From Pseudomonas sp. TCU-HL1 (GTDB lineage: Bacteria; Pseudomonadota; Gammaproteobacteria; Pseudomonadales; Pseudomonadaceae), in NCBI RefSeq assembly GCF_001708505.1, contig NZ_CP015992.1:5580001-5644000 (forward strand): 64,000 bases of DNA, read 5' to 3'. This document shows positions 1-7,055 of this stretch, piece after piece. The first letter of the stretch is position 1. Each line of letters begins with the position of its first letter. The position numbers and the translations under genes are program-made. A model generated the notes under the pieces. That model was not told where the DNA came from and ran no database searches. It saw only the letters and a list, made by a program, of their open reading frames with translations.

Positions 1-71
1 CCTGTTCTGAGTCGGGACGAATCGCCCTGTCGGCATCTCCAACTTGAGTTGCGCCCATAAAAAGACCAGAA

Positions 72-83
72 TTTGGCACCAAA
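72..83. promoter_or_regulatory. Possible operator of the relB-like antitoxin gene
   Basis: A near-perfect inverted repeat, TTTGG-CA-CCAAA, lies 17 bases upstream of the antitoxin start codon. Antitoxins of the Phd/YefM and RelB classes usually bind palindromes overlapping their own promoter, so this could be the autoregulatory operator. The assignment rests only on symmetry and position. Nothing else is recognisable in bases 1-71. Confidence 0.3.
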
Positions 84-99
84 CTCTGGAGTCAAATTC

Positions 100-345
100 A
101 TGCAAAGCGTTCTTGCCAATGTTGCCGTCAGCGTATCCGAGCTGAAGAAAAATCCCTCGGCCGTAGTGTCCGGTGCGAAGGGCGCCCCAGTGGCTGTTCT
201 CAATCACAACAAGGTCATGGCCTACATGATTCCGGCTGAAACCTTCGAAGCGCTGATGGACTATCTGGACGATCAGGATCTGGCGGAGATCGTCCGCAGC
301 CGCGCCCATGAGAAGGGAGTTAAAGTCAGCCTCGATGACCTATGA
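100..345 (+). CDS. Antitoxin of the Phd/YefM (RelB/StbD-like) family
   Basis: This 81-residue protein has the usual antitoxin layout: an N-terminal DNA-binding part (residues about 1-50, including a SVSELKKNP stretch typical of YefM/Phd proteins) and a charged C-terminal tail that would wrap the toxin (EIVRSRAHEKGVKVSLDDL). The ATG at 100 was chosen over an upstream in-frame TTG at 73 because family members begin near MQSVLANV. It overlaps the following toxin frame by 11 bases, the classical TA arrangement. The antitoxin is intact while its partner is interrupted, so it may now act only as an orphan antitoxin or repressor. Family is fairly sure; the exact subclass (StbD, RelB or YefM) is not. 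Confidence 0.85.
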   Translation: MQSVLANVAVSVSELKKNPSAVVSGAKGAPVAVLNHNKVMAYMIPAETFEALMDYLDDQDLAEIVRSRAHEKGVKVSLDDL

Positions 346-619
346 ACTGGAGTTCCTGCCTTCGGCGCTGAAGGAATGGCGCAAACTTGGCGATACCGTC
401 CGAGAGCAATTCAAGAAGAAACTCGCAGAGCGGCTATAGATGCCGCGCGTTGCGAGCGATTCCCTTCACGACATGCCTGATTGCTTCAAGATCAAGCTCC
501 GTGCAGCCGGCTACCGTCTGGTGTATCGCGTCGAAGATGAGCGCATCACCGTGGTCGTGATAAGCGTTGGCAAGCGTGAGCGCGGATTGGTCTACAACAG
601 AGCGCGGAATCGACTTTAA
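335..619 (+). pseudogene. RelE/StbE-type mRNA interferase toxin, interrupted by an in-frame amber codon
   Basis: Reading from the ATG at 335 gives a RelE/ParE-superfamily toxin of 94 codons, but codon 35 (437-439) is TAG. The N-terminal part (MTYELEFLPSALKEWRKLG) and the C-terminal part (FKIKLRAAGYRLVYRVEDE, then VVVISVGKRERG) lie in the same frame and together form a normal-length RelE. Relatives usually read ERLENP at this point, where this copy reads ERL-stop-MP. An ATG follows the stop immediately at 440, but no Shine-Dalgarno sequence is visible before it, so reinitiation would depend on coupling. The fragments are unlikely to form an active ribosome-dependent nuclease. The change could also be a sequencing error. 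Confidence 0.8.
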
Positions 620-627
620 AAGGCGCC

Positions 628-894
628 TCAGCGCAGCTGACTGTCCTTGCTGCCCCGCCGGTTGTACCCGGCATAGGCGGCGTTTTCCCTGTCGTGCTCG
701 GTCTGGCAGGCGACGCACAGGCGCACGCCGGGGATGGCCTTGCGGCGGGCTTCAGGGATAGCGGCATCACACTCTTCGCACTGCGCAAGGCTTTCACCTT
801 TCGGCAACTGGCTGCGCGCGCGCTGGATGGCGTCTTCGATAGTGCTGTCGATCTGTTCCTGGACGGCGCCGTCGCCGGCCCAACCACTGGCCAT
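628..894 (-). CDS. DksA/TraR-family C4 zinc-finger protein
   Basis: A protein of 88 residues with a zinc finger Cys39-x2-Cys42-x17-Cys60-x2-Cys63, the signature of short TraR/DksA-like proteins (YbiI type). It lacks the long N-terminal coiled coil of full DksA, so it is closer to TraR, which reaches into the RNA polymerase secondary channel without ppGpp. The N-terminal segment (EQIDSTIEDAIQRARSQLP) should be a short helix. The gene ends nine bases from the convergent relE remnant. Its direct target is not evident; a polymerase-binding regulator is the family expectation. Confidence 0.85.
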   Translation of the reverse strand: MASGWAGDGAVQEQIDSTIEDAIQRARSQLPKGESLAQCEECDAAIPEARRKAIPGVRLCVACQTEHDRENAAYAGYNRRGSKDSQLR

Positions 895-991
895 GCTGAC
901 CTCCCGCTTGCTTAAGGCCCAGTGGAAGATTTGGGCTTTCTTCCAGCCTTTTGCAAGGGGGGCGGTCGCCAGGCGACAAGTGGAGGTCGCG

Positions 992-1858
992 CTACTCCTT
1001 CACATCCATGAACTCCTCGGCCCAGACGATGTAATCCTCGGGCAGGGTGTACTTGTGGGTCAGCTCGGTGGCGGTGAGCTCGGTGCCGGTAGCGACTTGG
1101 CGCTGCTCGCGCAGGCAATCGTAGGTGGCCTTGATGGCCGCGAAGTAGGCCGCGTGGCCATTGACCACGATGCGCACGCCGAGCCGGGCGAGGCGGTCGT
1201 TGTCACGCAGCTTGGGGTTGCCGTAGGTGACCAGCATCAGCGGGATGCTCAGGTGCTGGGCAATCTTTTCCAGGTGCTCGAAGTCAGCCACGCCAACCAT
1301 GCAGATACCGTCGGCGCCAGCGGCCTCGTAGGCCTTGGTGCGCCTGATCACTTCGTCCACATCCAGCACGCCGGCGTGGGTACGGGCGATGATGGCCAGG
1401 TCCGGATCGACACGTGCCTCCAGGGCCGCGCGGATCTTGCCGACGCCTTCCTCCACCGAGATCAGGTCGGTGGACTTGCGGCCGAACTGGGCGGGCAGCA
1501 GGGTGTCCTCGATGGTCAGGGCGGCGATGCCGGCGCGCTCCAGTTCGACCACGGTACGCATCACGTTGAGGGCGTTGCCGTAGCCGTGGTCGGCGTCGGC
1601 GATCACCGGCAGGCGCGAGACGCGGCCGATGCGGGTGGCCTGCTCGACGAACTCGCTGAGGGTGATCAGGGCGAAGTCAGGTGCGGCGAGTACCTGCAGG
1701 GAAGCAACCGAACCACCGAGGATGCCCACTTCGAACCCGAGGTCAGCAGCGATACGGGCGGACATGGGGTCGAACACAGAGGCGGTGTGAAAACAGGAAT
1801 CCGAGTCCAGCAGCGCACGAAAGGCCGTGCGCAACTCGTGATGAGAAGCTCTACGCAT
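992..1858 (-). CDS. Oxaloacetate decarboxylase (isocitrate lyase/PEP mutase superfamily)
   Basis: A 288-residue TIM-barrel enzyme of the PEP mutase/isocitrate lyase superfamily. The metal-binding ADADHGYG segment spans residues about 87-94 and IEDTLLPAQFG begins near 116. It closely resembles the P. aeruginosa protein (PA4872, as I recall) shown to decarboxylate oxaloacetate to pyruvate with Mg2+. It lacks the KKCGH lyase loop, which argues against isocitrate or methylisocitrate lyase. The start was placed at the ATG giving MRRASHHEL; GTG and TTG codons lie 9 and 12 bases upstream, and no strong ribosome-binding site favours any of them. It is divergent from yqaA. The physiological substrate is inferred from homology. 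Confidence 0.85.
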   Translation of the reverse strand: MRRASHHELRTAFRALLDSDSCFHTASVFDPMSARIAADLGFEVGILGGSVASLQVLAAPDFALITLSEFVEQATRIGRVSRLPVIADADHGYGNALNVMRTVVELERAGIAALTIEDTLLPAQFGRKSTDLISVEEGVGKIRAALEARVDPDLAIIARTHAGVLDVDEVIRRTKAYEAAGADGICMVGVADFEHLEKIAQHLSIPLMLVTYGNPKLRDNDRLARLGVRIVVNGHAAYFAAIKATYDCLREQRQVATGTELTATELTHKYTLPEDYIVWAEEFMDVKE

Positions 1859-1895
1859 AGGGGGCACCAAAGATCAGAAAGGGGGTCAGGATGAA

Positions 1896-1921
1896 GCCGG
1901 CTCCGTGACTCTGGAGCCGGC
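1896..1921. terminator. GC-rich hairpin between the oxaloacetate decarboxylase gene and yqaA
   Basis: GCCGGCTCC and GGAGCCGGC form a 9-bp stem, followed on the plus strand by a T-run at about 1929-1933. It has the shape of an intrinsic terminator but lies between two divergent genes, where none is needed. It may stop antisense transcription arising from the decarboxylase gene, or fold in the 5' leader of that gene. Confidence 0.45.
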
Positions 1922-2044
1922 GCCCCCGTTTTTCCATTGTCAGACTGCGCCCATTCTAACGGATCAGCCTTTCAGTCCGCTTACCGTCTTGTTCGTTACG
2001 CCCGCGCCGGCCAGACTGGCGCCCCCTCTCCCGAGACCTCGCAC

Positions 2045-2491
2045 GTGCTGGCACTCACCGGCTACCTGGGCCTGTTCCTGTCCGCCTTTGGCGCAGCCAC
2101 CCTGCTACCCCTGCAATCAGAAGCCGTGCTGGTCGGCCTGCTGCTGTCCAAGGCATACCCGGCCTGGGCGCTGGTGGCCGTCGCGGCCTTCGGCAACGTA
2201 CTGGGCTCGCTGGTGAACTGGCTGCTGGGGCGCTATGTGGAGCACTTTCGCGAACGGCGCTGGTTCCCGCTGAAACCGGCGCAGATGGAACGGGCGCAAG
2301 CCTTCTATCACCGCTACGGACGCTGGTCGCTGCTGCTGTCATGGGTCCCGGTGATTGGCGATCCGCTGACGCTGGTCGCCGGGGCGATGCGCGAATCCTT
2401 CTGGGTATTCCTGACGCTGGTGACCCTGGCCAAGGCGGGGCGATACCTGGTGCTGGCGGCACTCACCCTGGGCTGGACAGCGATGCCGTAG
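2045..2491 (+). CDS. yqaA: YqaA-family (DedA/SNARE-associated) membrane protein
   Basis: The 148-residue product has hydrophobic segments typical of the small YqaA branch of the DedA/SNARE-associated family, including an ATLLPLQSEAVL motif near the N terminus and VPVIGDPLTLVAGAMR in the second half, matching E. coli YqaA closely in pattern. The frame is open upstream to an ATG at 1937, but that extension is polar and absent from relatives, so the GTG at 2045 was chosen. DedA-superfamily proteins are implicated in lipid flipping and envelope homeostasis; the role of YqaA is not defined. The stop codon lies inside a GTAGGTTGG-type repeat. Confidence 0.8.
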   Translation: MLALTGYLGLFLSAFGAATLLPLQSEAVLVGLLLSKAYPAWALVAVAAFGNVLGSLVNWLLGRYVEHFRERRWFPLKPAQMERAQAFYHRYGRWSLLLSWVPVIGDPLTLVAGAMRESFWVFLTLVTLAKAGRYLVLAALTLGWTAMP

Positions 2492-2520
2492 GTTGGTCCG
2501 AGCGCAGCGAGGCCCAACCT
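2487..2520 (+). repeat. GTAGGTTGG-type palindromic repeat, copy 1
   Basis: A short interspersed palindrome beginning CGTAGGTTGG and ending CCCAACCT, with a GAGCGCAGCGAG core. Related copies occur at 25541-25628 and 26561-26664. It starts within the yqaA stop codon and may act as a weak terminator. Confidence 0.75.
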
Positions 2521-2647
2521 GGCGATGCTGACCGGCCTTGCGGGTATCGCACCGGGCGCTGTCCCGACACCGCGACGAACTGCGCCGGACAACCTCTTCC
2601 CGCTCGCGTAAACTGCGCGGCCGTTTTTTTGCCGGAACGCCCGCACC

Positions 2648-3913
2648 ATGAGCAACGCCCTCCCCGCCCAGGCCCTGGGCATCGACTTCGGTACCTCCAA
2701 CTCCACCGTCGGCTGGTGGCGCCCGGATATGGAGCCGCTGATCGCCCTGGAGGACGACAAGATCACCCTGCCCTCGGTGGTGTTCTTCAACACCGAAGAA
2801 CGTCGCCCGGTCTACGGCCGCCTGGCCCTGCACGAGTACCTGGAAGGTTACGAAGGCCGCCTGATGCGCTCGCTGAAGAGCCTGCTGGGCTCGCCCCTGC
2901 TCAAGAGCGAAACCACGGTGCTGGGCAGCGCCCTGCCCTTCAAGGATCTGCTGGGCCTGTTCATCGGCCAGCTCAAGCAGCGCGCCGAAGCAACCGCCGG
3001 CCGGGAGTTCGAGCAGGTGGTGCTGGGTCGCCCGGTGTTCTTCGTGGATGACGACCCCGAAGCCGACCAGGAAGCGCAGAACACCCTGGTCGCAGTCGCG
3101 CAGAAACTCGGCTTCAAGGACGTTTCCTTCCAGTACGAGCCCATCGCCGCGGCCTTCGACTACGAGCGTGGCATCGAGCGCGAGGAACTGGTGCTGATCG
3201 TCGACATCGGCGGCGGCACCTCGGACTTCTCCCTGGTGCGCCTGTCGCCCCAGCGCCGTGAAGTGGCCGAGCGCCAGGACGACATCCTCGCCACCGGCGG
3301 CGTGCACATCGGCGGGACCGACTTCGACAAACAGCTCAGCCTGCAGGGCGTGATGCCGCTGTTCGGCTACGGCAGTCGGATGAAGAGCGACGCGCTGATG
3401 CCCACCAGCTTCCACCTCAACCTGGCCACCTGGCACACCATCAACGCGGTCTACGCGCAGAAGACGCAGCTGGCGCTGAAGAACATGCGCTATGACATCG
3501 TCGACGCCACCGGCATCGACCGCCTGTTCGGCCTGATCGAACAGCGCGCCGGCCACTGGCTGGCCATGCAGGTTGAAGAGAGCAAGATCGCGCTGACCGA
3601 AACCGACAGCCGCCGCATCGACCTCGCGCGCGTCGAGCCGGGCCTTGCGGTCGACCTCACCCGCCCGCTGTTCGAGAGCGCCATCGATGACCTGCTGGTG
3701 CGCATCCGCGCCAGCGTCGATGGGCTGCTGGCCCAGGCCGGCGCCACCGCCGACCAGGTCGACACGCTGTTCTTCACCGGCGGCTCCAGCGGCATCCCGG
3801 CGCTGCGCCAGAGCGTCGCGGCTATGCTGCCCAACGCCCGCCAGGTGGAAGGCAACCTGTTCGGCAGTATCGGCAGCGGCCTGGCCATCGAAGCGAAGAA
3901 ACGCTACGGCTGA
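2648..3913 (+). CDS. yegD: Hsp70-family protein YegD (DnaK-like ATPase without substrate-binding domain)
   Basis: This 421-residue protein comprises essentially only the actin-like ATPase domain of Hsp70. The phosphate-1 loop GIDFGTSNS lies at residues 11-19, the second phosphate motif VDIGGGTSDFS near residue 184 and an adenosine motif FTGGSSGIP near residue 378. The beta-sandwich and lid that hold unfolded clients in DnaK (about 638 residues) are missing, as in E. coli YegD, so a client-folding role is doubtful. It probably uses ATP-driven conformational change on an unknown partner. It appears monocistronic. Family assignment is secure; cellular function is unknown. Confidence 0.9.
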   Translation: MSNALPAQALGIDFGTSNSTVGWWRPDMEPLIALEDDKITLPSVVFFNTEERRPVYGRLALHEYLEGYEGRLMRSLKSLLGSPLLKSETTVLGSALPFKDLLGLFIGQLKQRAEATAGREFEQVVLGRPVFFVDDDPEADQEAQNTLVAVAQKLGFKDVSFQYEPIAAAFDYERGIEREELVLIVDIGGGTSDFSLVRLSPQRREVAERQDDILATGGVHIGGTDFDKQLSLQGVMPLFGYGSRMKSDALMPTSFHLNLATWHTINAVYAQKTQLALKNMRYDIVDATGIDRLFGLIEQRAGHWLAMQVEESKIALTETDSRRIDLARVEPGLAVDLTRPLFESAIDDLLVRIRASVDGLLAQAGATADQVDTLFFTGGSSGIPALRQSVAAMLPNARQVEGNLFGSIGSGLAIEAKKRYG

Positions 3914-4006
3914 CCGTTCATCGGCAAAACGGTCCGGCACCAGCAGCCGGGTCGGACGGGCGGTCTAGGCTCAATTCCATCAAGGGACACACGGAGAGGT
4001 GCCGAA

Positions 4007-4375
4007 ATGAGCAAGCACGCGTTGATCCTCGCCTGCAGCCTGGCCGCCGTGGCTGGCTGCGCCGGCAAGATGGAAAACCCCACCGATTACTACACCTACC
4101 GCAACGAACCCCTGGTCAAACAAGTAGATGAAGGCATGACCGAGCAGCAGGTGCGCGCCCTGGGCGGTCCGCCGTCATCCTCCATCCGCCGCAAGGTCCA
4201 TGCGGGCATCTGCAACAACTACGTCCTCAACCAGGATGGCCACGAGCAGGCCTACCACGTCAGCTTCGACAGCAATGGGCGAGTCGAGGAAAAAGGCTTC
4301 ATGACCTGCGAGCAACGGGAGCTGGCCGAACGCGAAAAGGCCGAGAAGAAGGTCGAGCGCGACGGCGGCTACTGA
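4007..4375 (+). CDS. osmE: OsmE-like outer-membrane lipoprotein, copy 1
   Basis: A 122-residue lipoprotein with a lipobox LAAVAGC (lipidated Cys18) followed by an SmpA/OmlA (BamE-like) domain containing ENPTDY, the EGMTEQQV helix and GFMTCEQRE. OsmE in E. coli is an osmotically inducible, RpoS-dependent lipoprotein. The residue after the lipidated cysteine is Ala, consistent with outer-membrane sorting. A charged Lys/Glu-rich tail (EREKAEKKVERDGGY) distinguishes it from its tandem paralogue at 4574. A GGAGAGG ribosome-binding site precedes the ATG. Confidence 0.88.
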   Translation: MSKHALILACSLAAVAGCAGKMENPTDYYTYRNEPLVKQVDEGMTEQQVRALGGPPSSSIRRKVHAGICNNYVLNQDGHEQAYHVSFDSNGRVEEKGFMTCEQRELAEREKAEKKVERDGGY

Positions 4376-4407
4376 GGCAAGTATCAGTTTGCCATCAAGG
4401 GGGCCGG

Positions 4408-4436
4408 AAGCCTTTACAGGCAAGGCTTTCGCCCCT
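4408..4436 (+). terminator. Possible terminator after osmE copy 1
   Basis: AAGCCTT and AAGGCTT (4408-4414, 4422-4428) form a 7-bp stem 30 bases after the first osmE stop, followed by a pyrimidine-rich but not pure T tract. The terminator is weak, and read-through to the second osmE is possible. Confidence 0.4.
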
Positions 4437-4573
4437 TTCTCCAGGCATTTGGCCAGCTGCTGGCGCAATGCCGTCCATCGCCTGATTCACCTCCCGGCGT
4501 TCTCTGGCGAACTCTCCCTACCTTCCGGTGTTCCAACCGCTGTGTTTCAACTGCGTTAAACCGACGAGGACCC

Positions 4574-4915
4574 ATGATGTACAAGCAAGCGCTTGTCATG
4601 GCTTGTGCCCTGGCATCGATGGCGGGCTGCGCCAGCAAGCTCGAAAACCCCACGGACTACATCACATTCCGCAACCAGCCCCTGGTGAAAAACGTCGAAC
4701 CCGGCATGAGCCGGCAACAGGTTCTGATCATTGGCGGGCGTCCCTCCTCCATCGTCCAGCGCAGCGTGCATCCGGGTTCCTGCAACAACTACATCCTCAA
4801 CGAGGAAGGCCACCAGCAGCCCTATCACATCAGCTTCGATAGCACGGGACGTGTGCGCCACAAGGGTTTCATGACCTGCGGGCAGCGCGAAAGGACCGAA
4901 CGCGAGCAGCTCTGA
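4574..4915 (+). CDS. osmE: OsmE-like outer-membrane lipoprotein, copy 2
   Basis: This 113-residue paralogue of the upstream gene has a signal peptide with lipobox LASMAGC and the same SmpA/OmlA core: ENPTDY, GMSRQQV, a CNNYILN strand, YHISFDS and GFMTCGQRE. It lacks the long Lys/Glu tail of copy 1. By eye the two proteins share well over half their residues across the core, so this is a tandem duplication. The 198-base gap between them contains its own possible promoter region. The start could be either of two adjacent ATGs (4574 or 4577). Confidence 0.88.
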   Translation: MMYKQALVMACALASMAGCASKLENPTDYITFRNQPLVKNVEPGMSRQQVLIIGGRPSSIVQRSVHPGSCNNYILNEEGHQQPYHISFDSTGRVRHKGFMTCGQRERTEREQL

Positions 4916-5204
4916 AACACACCTGGCGCTTGCGCATCTGTTCCCGCAGCCCCGAAGCGCTACCTCATGTCCATGCCTTATCGACCTGCAAATCCCCCGG
5001 TCTACTCCAGCTGAACACCGAACGCGCTGTGAAAAACAGGCAAGCGCACCTGTAAATTTCCGCAACTCATTGATTAATAAGCCCACCTGGCATCATCAAC
5101 AGCGTCGATGTTCTCTATCGCGCGTGTTCACTTTTTAATCGACGCCCCATCCGTAAGATTGGCTCCGTACCCAGTTTCCAGCCCCCATCGAGGAGCCCAC
5201 GATC

Positions 5205-5498
5205 ATGAAAACCCAAGCCTTCGCCGCCCTGTTCTTCGCCACCCTGACCAGCACTGCTTTCGCCCTGCCGTCCGATGCCCAACCGGTACTGGGTGAGTCG
5301 AAGCAAGGCACCACCGTCCAGGTCATCGAGCCGGTCGCCATTGAAGGTGGCTTCATGGTGCTGGACCGCGTCGCCGAAGGCGGCGCAGATCGCAGTGGTG
5401 CCAACCGCGTTGCCGAAAGCGGTGCTGACCGTACTGGCGCCAATCGCATCGCCGAAGGTGGTGCGGATCGTCTGCTGCAAGCCCAGCGCGTCAGCTGA
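5205..5498 (+). CDS. Small secreted protein with C-terminal ADRxGANR repeats
   Basis: A protein of 97 residues with a clear Sec signal peptide (MKTQAFAALFFATLTSTAFA, cleavage after Ala20), a short central domain (residues about 25-50, QPVLGESKQGTTVQVIEPV) and then tandem units: RVAEGGADRSGAN, RVAESGADRTGAN, RIAEGGADR. The DNA repeats too, so the units may expand or contract. GAGGAG lies upstream of the ATG and a strong terminator follows at 5521. I do not recognise a characterised family. It should be periplasmic or extracellular, and the alternating small/charged repeat resembles surface-binding or intrinsically disordered proteins. Confidence 0.8.
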   Translation: MKTQAFAALFFATLTSTAFALPSDAQPVLGESKQGTTVQVIEPVAIEGGFMVLDRVAEGGADRSGANRVAESGADRTGANRIAEGGADRLLQAQRVS

Positions 5499-5520
5499 TT
5501 CCCGCGCGAAAAACCTCCAG

Positions 5521-5544
5521 GCCCGGCGAATGCCGGGCTTTTTG
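5521..5544 (+). terminator. Intrinsic terminator of the repeat-protein gene
   Basis: GCCCGGC-gaat-GCCGGGC followed by TTTTTG is a textbook rho-independent terminator 22 bases after the stop codon at 5498. Confidence 0.88.
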
Positions 5545-5546
5545 TT

Positions 5547-5588
5547 TGTGGGAGCGAACTCATTCGCGAAGGGCCGCAAAGCGGCCCC
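5547..5588. repeat. REP element (GGGAGCGAAxTCATTCGCGA family)
   Basis: A single REP unit, TGTGGGAGCGAACTCATTCGCG, followed by a GGGCCGC/GCGGCCCC hairpin. The same family recurs at 8992, 11206, 11726, 35246 and 39851, always in intergenic DNA. Confidence 0.85.
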
Positions 5589-5748
5589 GTAGACTGGATA
5601 GCGCTCTTCCTATCCACCCTTGATGACACGGCGAACTGCACCGATAGCCCCCCATTCCAGTGACAAGTTGCGCATTACTGAGGCGTGTTCGACGCCCGCG
5701 AAGTCGTTTTGCTAGAGTGCGCCGCACATTCGCCAACGGCCACGCCCC

Positions 5749-6384
5749 ATGACCCCGCGCTCGGAACAGAAGCAGCAGACTCGCCACGCCCTGATGGACG
5801 CCGCGCGTATCCTGATGGACAGCGGCCGCGGCTTCGGCAGCCTGAGCTTGCGCGAGGTGACACGCAACGCCGGCATCGTGCCCACCGGTTTCTATCGCCA
5901 CTTCACCGACATGGACGAACTGGGCCTGGCGCTGGTGGAAGAAGTAGGCGAGACCTTCCGCGCCACCATCCGCGTGGTACGCCATAACGAATTCGAGCTG
6001 GGCGGCATCATCGAAGCGTCGGTCCGCATCTTCCTCGACGCGGTGGCCGCCAATCGAGGCCAGTTCCTGTTCCTCGCCCGCGAGCAGTACGGCGGCTCCC
6101 AGCCCGTGCGTCAGGCCATCGGAGCGCTGCGCCAGCGCATCACCGACGACCTCGCCGCCGACCTCAAGCTGATCAACCGCATGCCGCAACTGGATGACAA
6201 AGGGGTCGACCTGGTCGCCGACCTGGTGGTGAAGACCGTTTTCGCCACCCTGCCCGAGCTCATCGACCCACCCGCGGACAACCTGCCCCCGCACCTGCTG
6301 CCAGCCGCCAAGATCACCCAACAGCTGCGCTTCATCATGATTGGCGGCAAGCACTGGCAGGGTCCGGGCAAACCGAAAAACTGA
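5749..6384 (+). CDS. desT: TetR-family regulator, DesT-like (fatty-acid desaturation control)
   Basis: The 211-residue protein has an N-terminal TetR helix-turn-helix (residues about 12-58, with SLREVTRNAGIVPTGFYRHF) and a long helical ligand domain. It strongly resembles P. aeruginosa DesT, which senses the ratio of saturated to unsaturated acyl-CoA and represses the acyl-CoA desaturase operon desCB. In PAO1 desT also lies directly upstream of ureE, as here. The desaturase genes themselves are absent from this window. The sequence opening (TPRSEQKQQTRHALMDAAR) supports the ATG at 5749. Confidence 0.85.
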   Translation: MTPRSEQKQQTRHALMDAARILMDSGRGFGSLSLREVTRNAGIVPTGFYRHFTDMDELGLALVEEVGETFRATIRVVRHNEFELGGIIEASVRIFLDAVAANRGQFLFLAREQYGGSQPVRQAIGALRQRITDDLAADLKLINRMPQLDDKGVDLVADLVVKTVFATLPELIDPPADNLPPHLLPAAKITQQLRFIMIGGKHWQGPGKPKN

Positions 6385-6402
6385 CCGGTTCGCCAACTTC
6401 GT

Positions 6403-6419
6403 CGCGCCACATTGGTGCA
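6403..6419 (+). promoter_or_regulatory. NtrC-like enhancer site upstream of ureE
   Basis: CGCGCC-N5-GGTGCA matches the NtrC consensus TGCACC-N5-GGTGCA at 10 of 12 arm positions. It lies about 110 bases upstream of the predicted sigma-54 start site, a normal distance for an enhancer. Calling it NtrC rests on consensus matching by eye. Confidence 0.45.
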
Positions 6420-6502
6420 AGACGCACCATCTCAGACCACCAGCACGCCCCACAGACAGGCACGCCCTCGCCAGAACCCCGGTAAACGGGCGCCCCGCCA
6501 TC

Positions 6503-6519
6503 TTGGCAAGGGCCTTGCT
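6503..6519 (+). promoter_or_regulatory. Sigma-54 (-24/-12) promoter of ureEFG
   Basis: TTGGCAAG-GGCC-TTGCT matches the RpoN consensus TGGCACG-N4-TTGCW with one mismatch and the obligatory 12-base GG-to-GC spacing (GG at 6505, GC at 6517). Transcription should start near 6530, 25 bases before the ureE ATG. This fits nitrogen-limited expression of urease maturation genes. Confidence 0.65.
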
Positions 6520-6554
6520 CTACACCCGGCACTGCACACTGCCGGATTCACCCG

Positions 6555-7055
6555 ATGCTGGTCATCCACGAACGAATAGACGCTCAGCCCACCTGGGACG
6601 AAGAACTGCTGCTGACCTATGAGGCGCGCAGCAAGAGCCGCCTGCGCTGCTTCACGGTGAAGGGCGAGGACGTCGGCCTGTTCCTCGAACGCGGCCAGCC
6701 GCCCCTGCGCGACGGCGATTGCCTGCGCAGCCAGGACGGTCGTGTCGTGCGAGTCAGCGCCCGCCCGGAAACGCTGCTCCACGTCACCTGCGCCAGTGCC
6801 TTCGAACTGACCCGCGCCGCCTACCACCTGGGCAATCGCCACGTTGCGCTGCAGATCGGCGATGGCTGGCTGCGCCTGCTGGACGACTACGTGCTCAAGG
6901 CCATGCTCGAACAGCTCGGTGCCACCGTGGAAAGCATCGAAGCCGGTTTCCAGCCCGAACACGGCGCCTACGGCGGTGGCCATCACCATTCTCACCAGTT
7001 GGAGGCGGACTTCAGCTACGCGCCACGCCTGCATCAATTCGGTGTGCGCAAGTGA
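6555..7055 (+). CDS. ureE: Urease accessory protein UreE (nickel metallochaperone)
   Basis: A 166-residue UreE: an N-terminal peptide-binding domain followed by the nickel-binding domain with the conserved TRAAYHLGNRHV segment (metal His near residue 94) and a short C-terminal histidine cluster, GGGHHHSHQ, at about residues 141-149. UreE delivers Ni2+ to the UreG-UreF-UreH complex that activates apo-urease in the cytoplasm. It is the first gene of ureE-ureF-ureG-hupE. Its stop codon overlaps the ureF start (GTGA). A sigma-54 promoter lies upstream. Confidence 0.96.
   Translation: MLVIHERIDAQPTWDEELLLTYEARSKSRLRCFTVKGEDVGLFLERGQPPLRDGDCLRSQDGRVVRVSARPETLLHVTCASAFELTRAAYHLGNRHVALQIGDGWLRLLDDYVLKAMLEQLGATVESIEAGFQPEHGAYGGGHHHSHQLEADFSYAPRLHQFGVRK

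Noticed and set aside
2339..3940. Open frame of 533 codons on the minus strand
   Set aside because: Antisense to yegD, which is a clear Hsp70-family gene; the shadow shows no domain.
6413..6429. TGGTGC-N5-GCACCA palindrome as an NtrC site
   Set aside because: The half-sites are everted relative to the NtrC consensus; the overlapping CGCGCC-N5-GGTGCA at 6403-6419 has the proper orientation and was kept instead.
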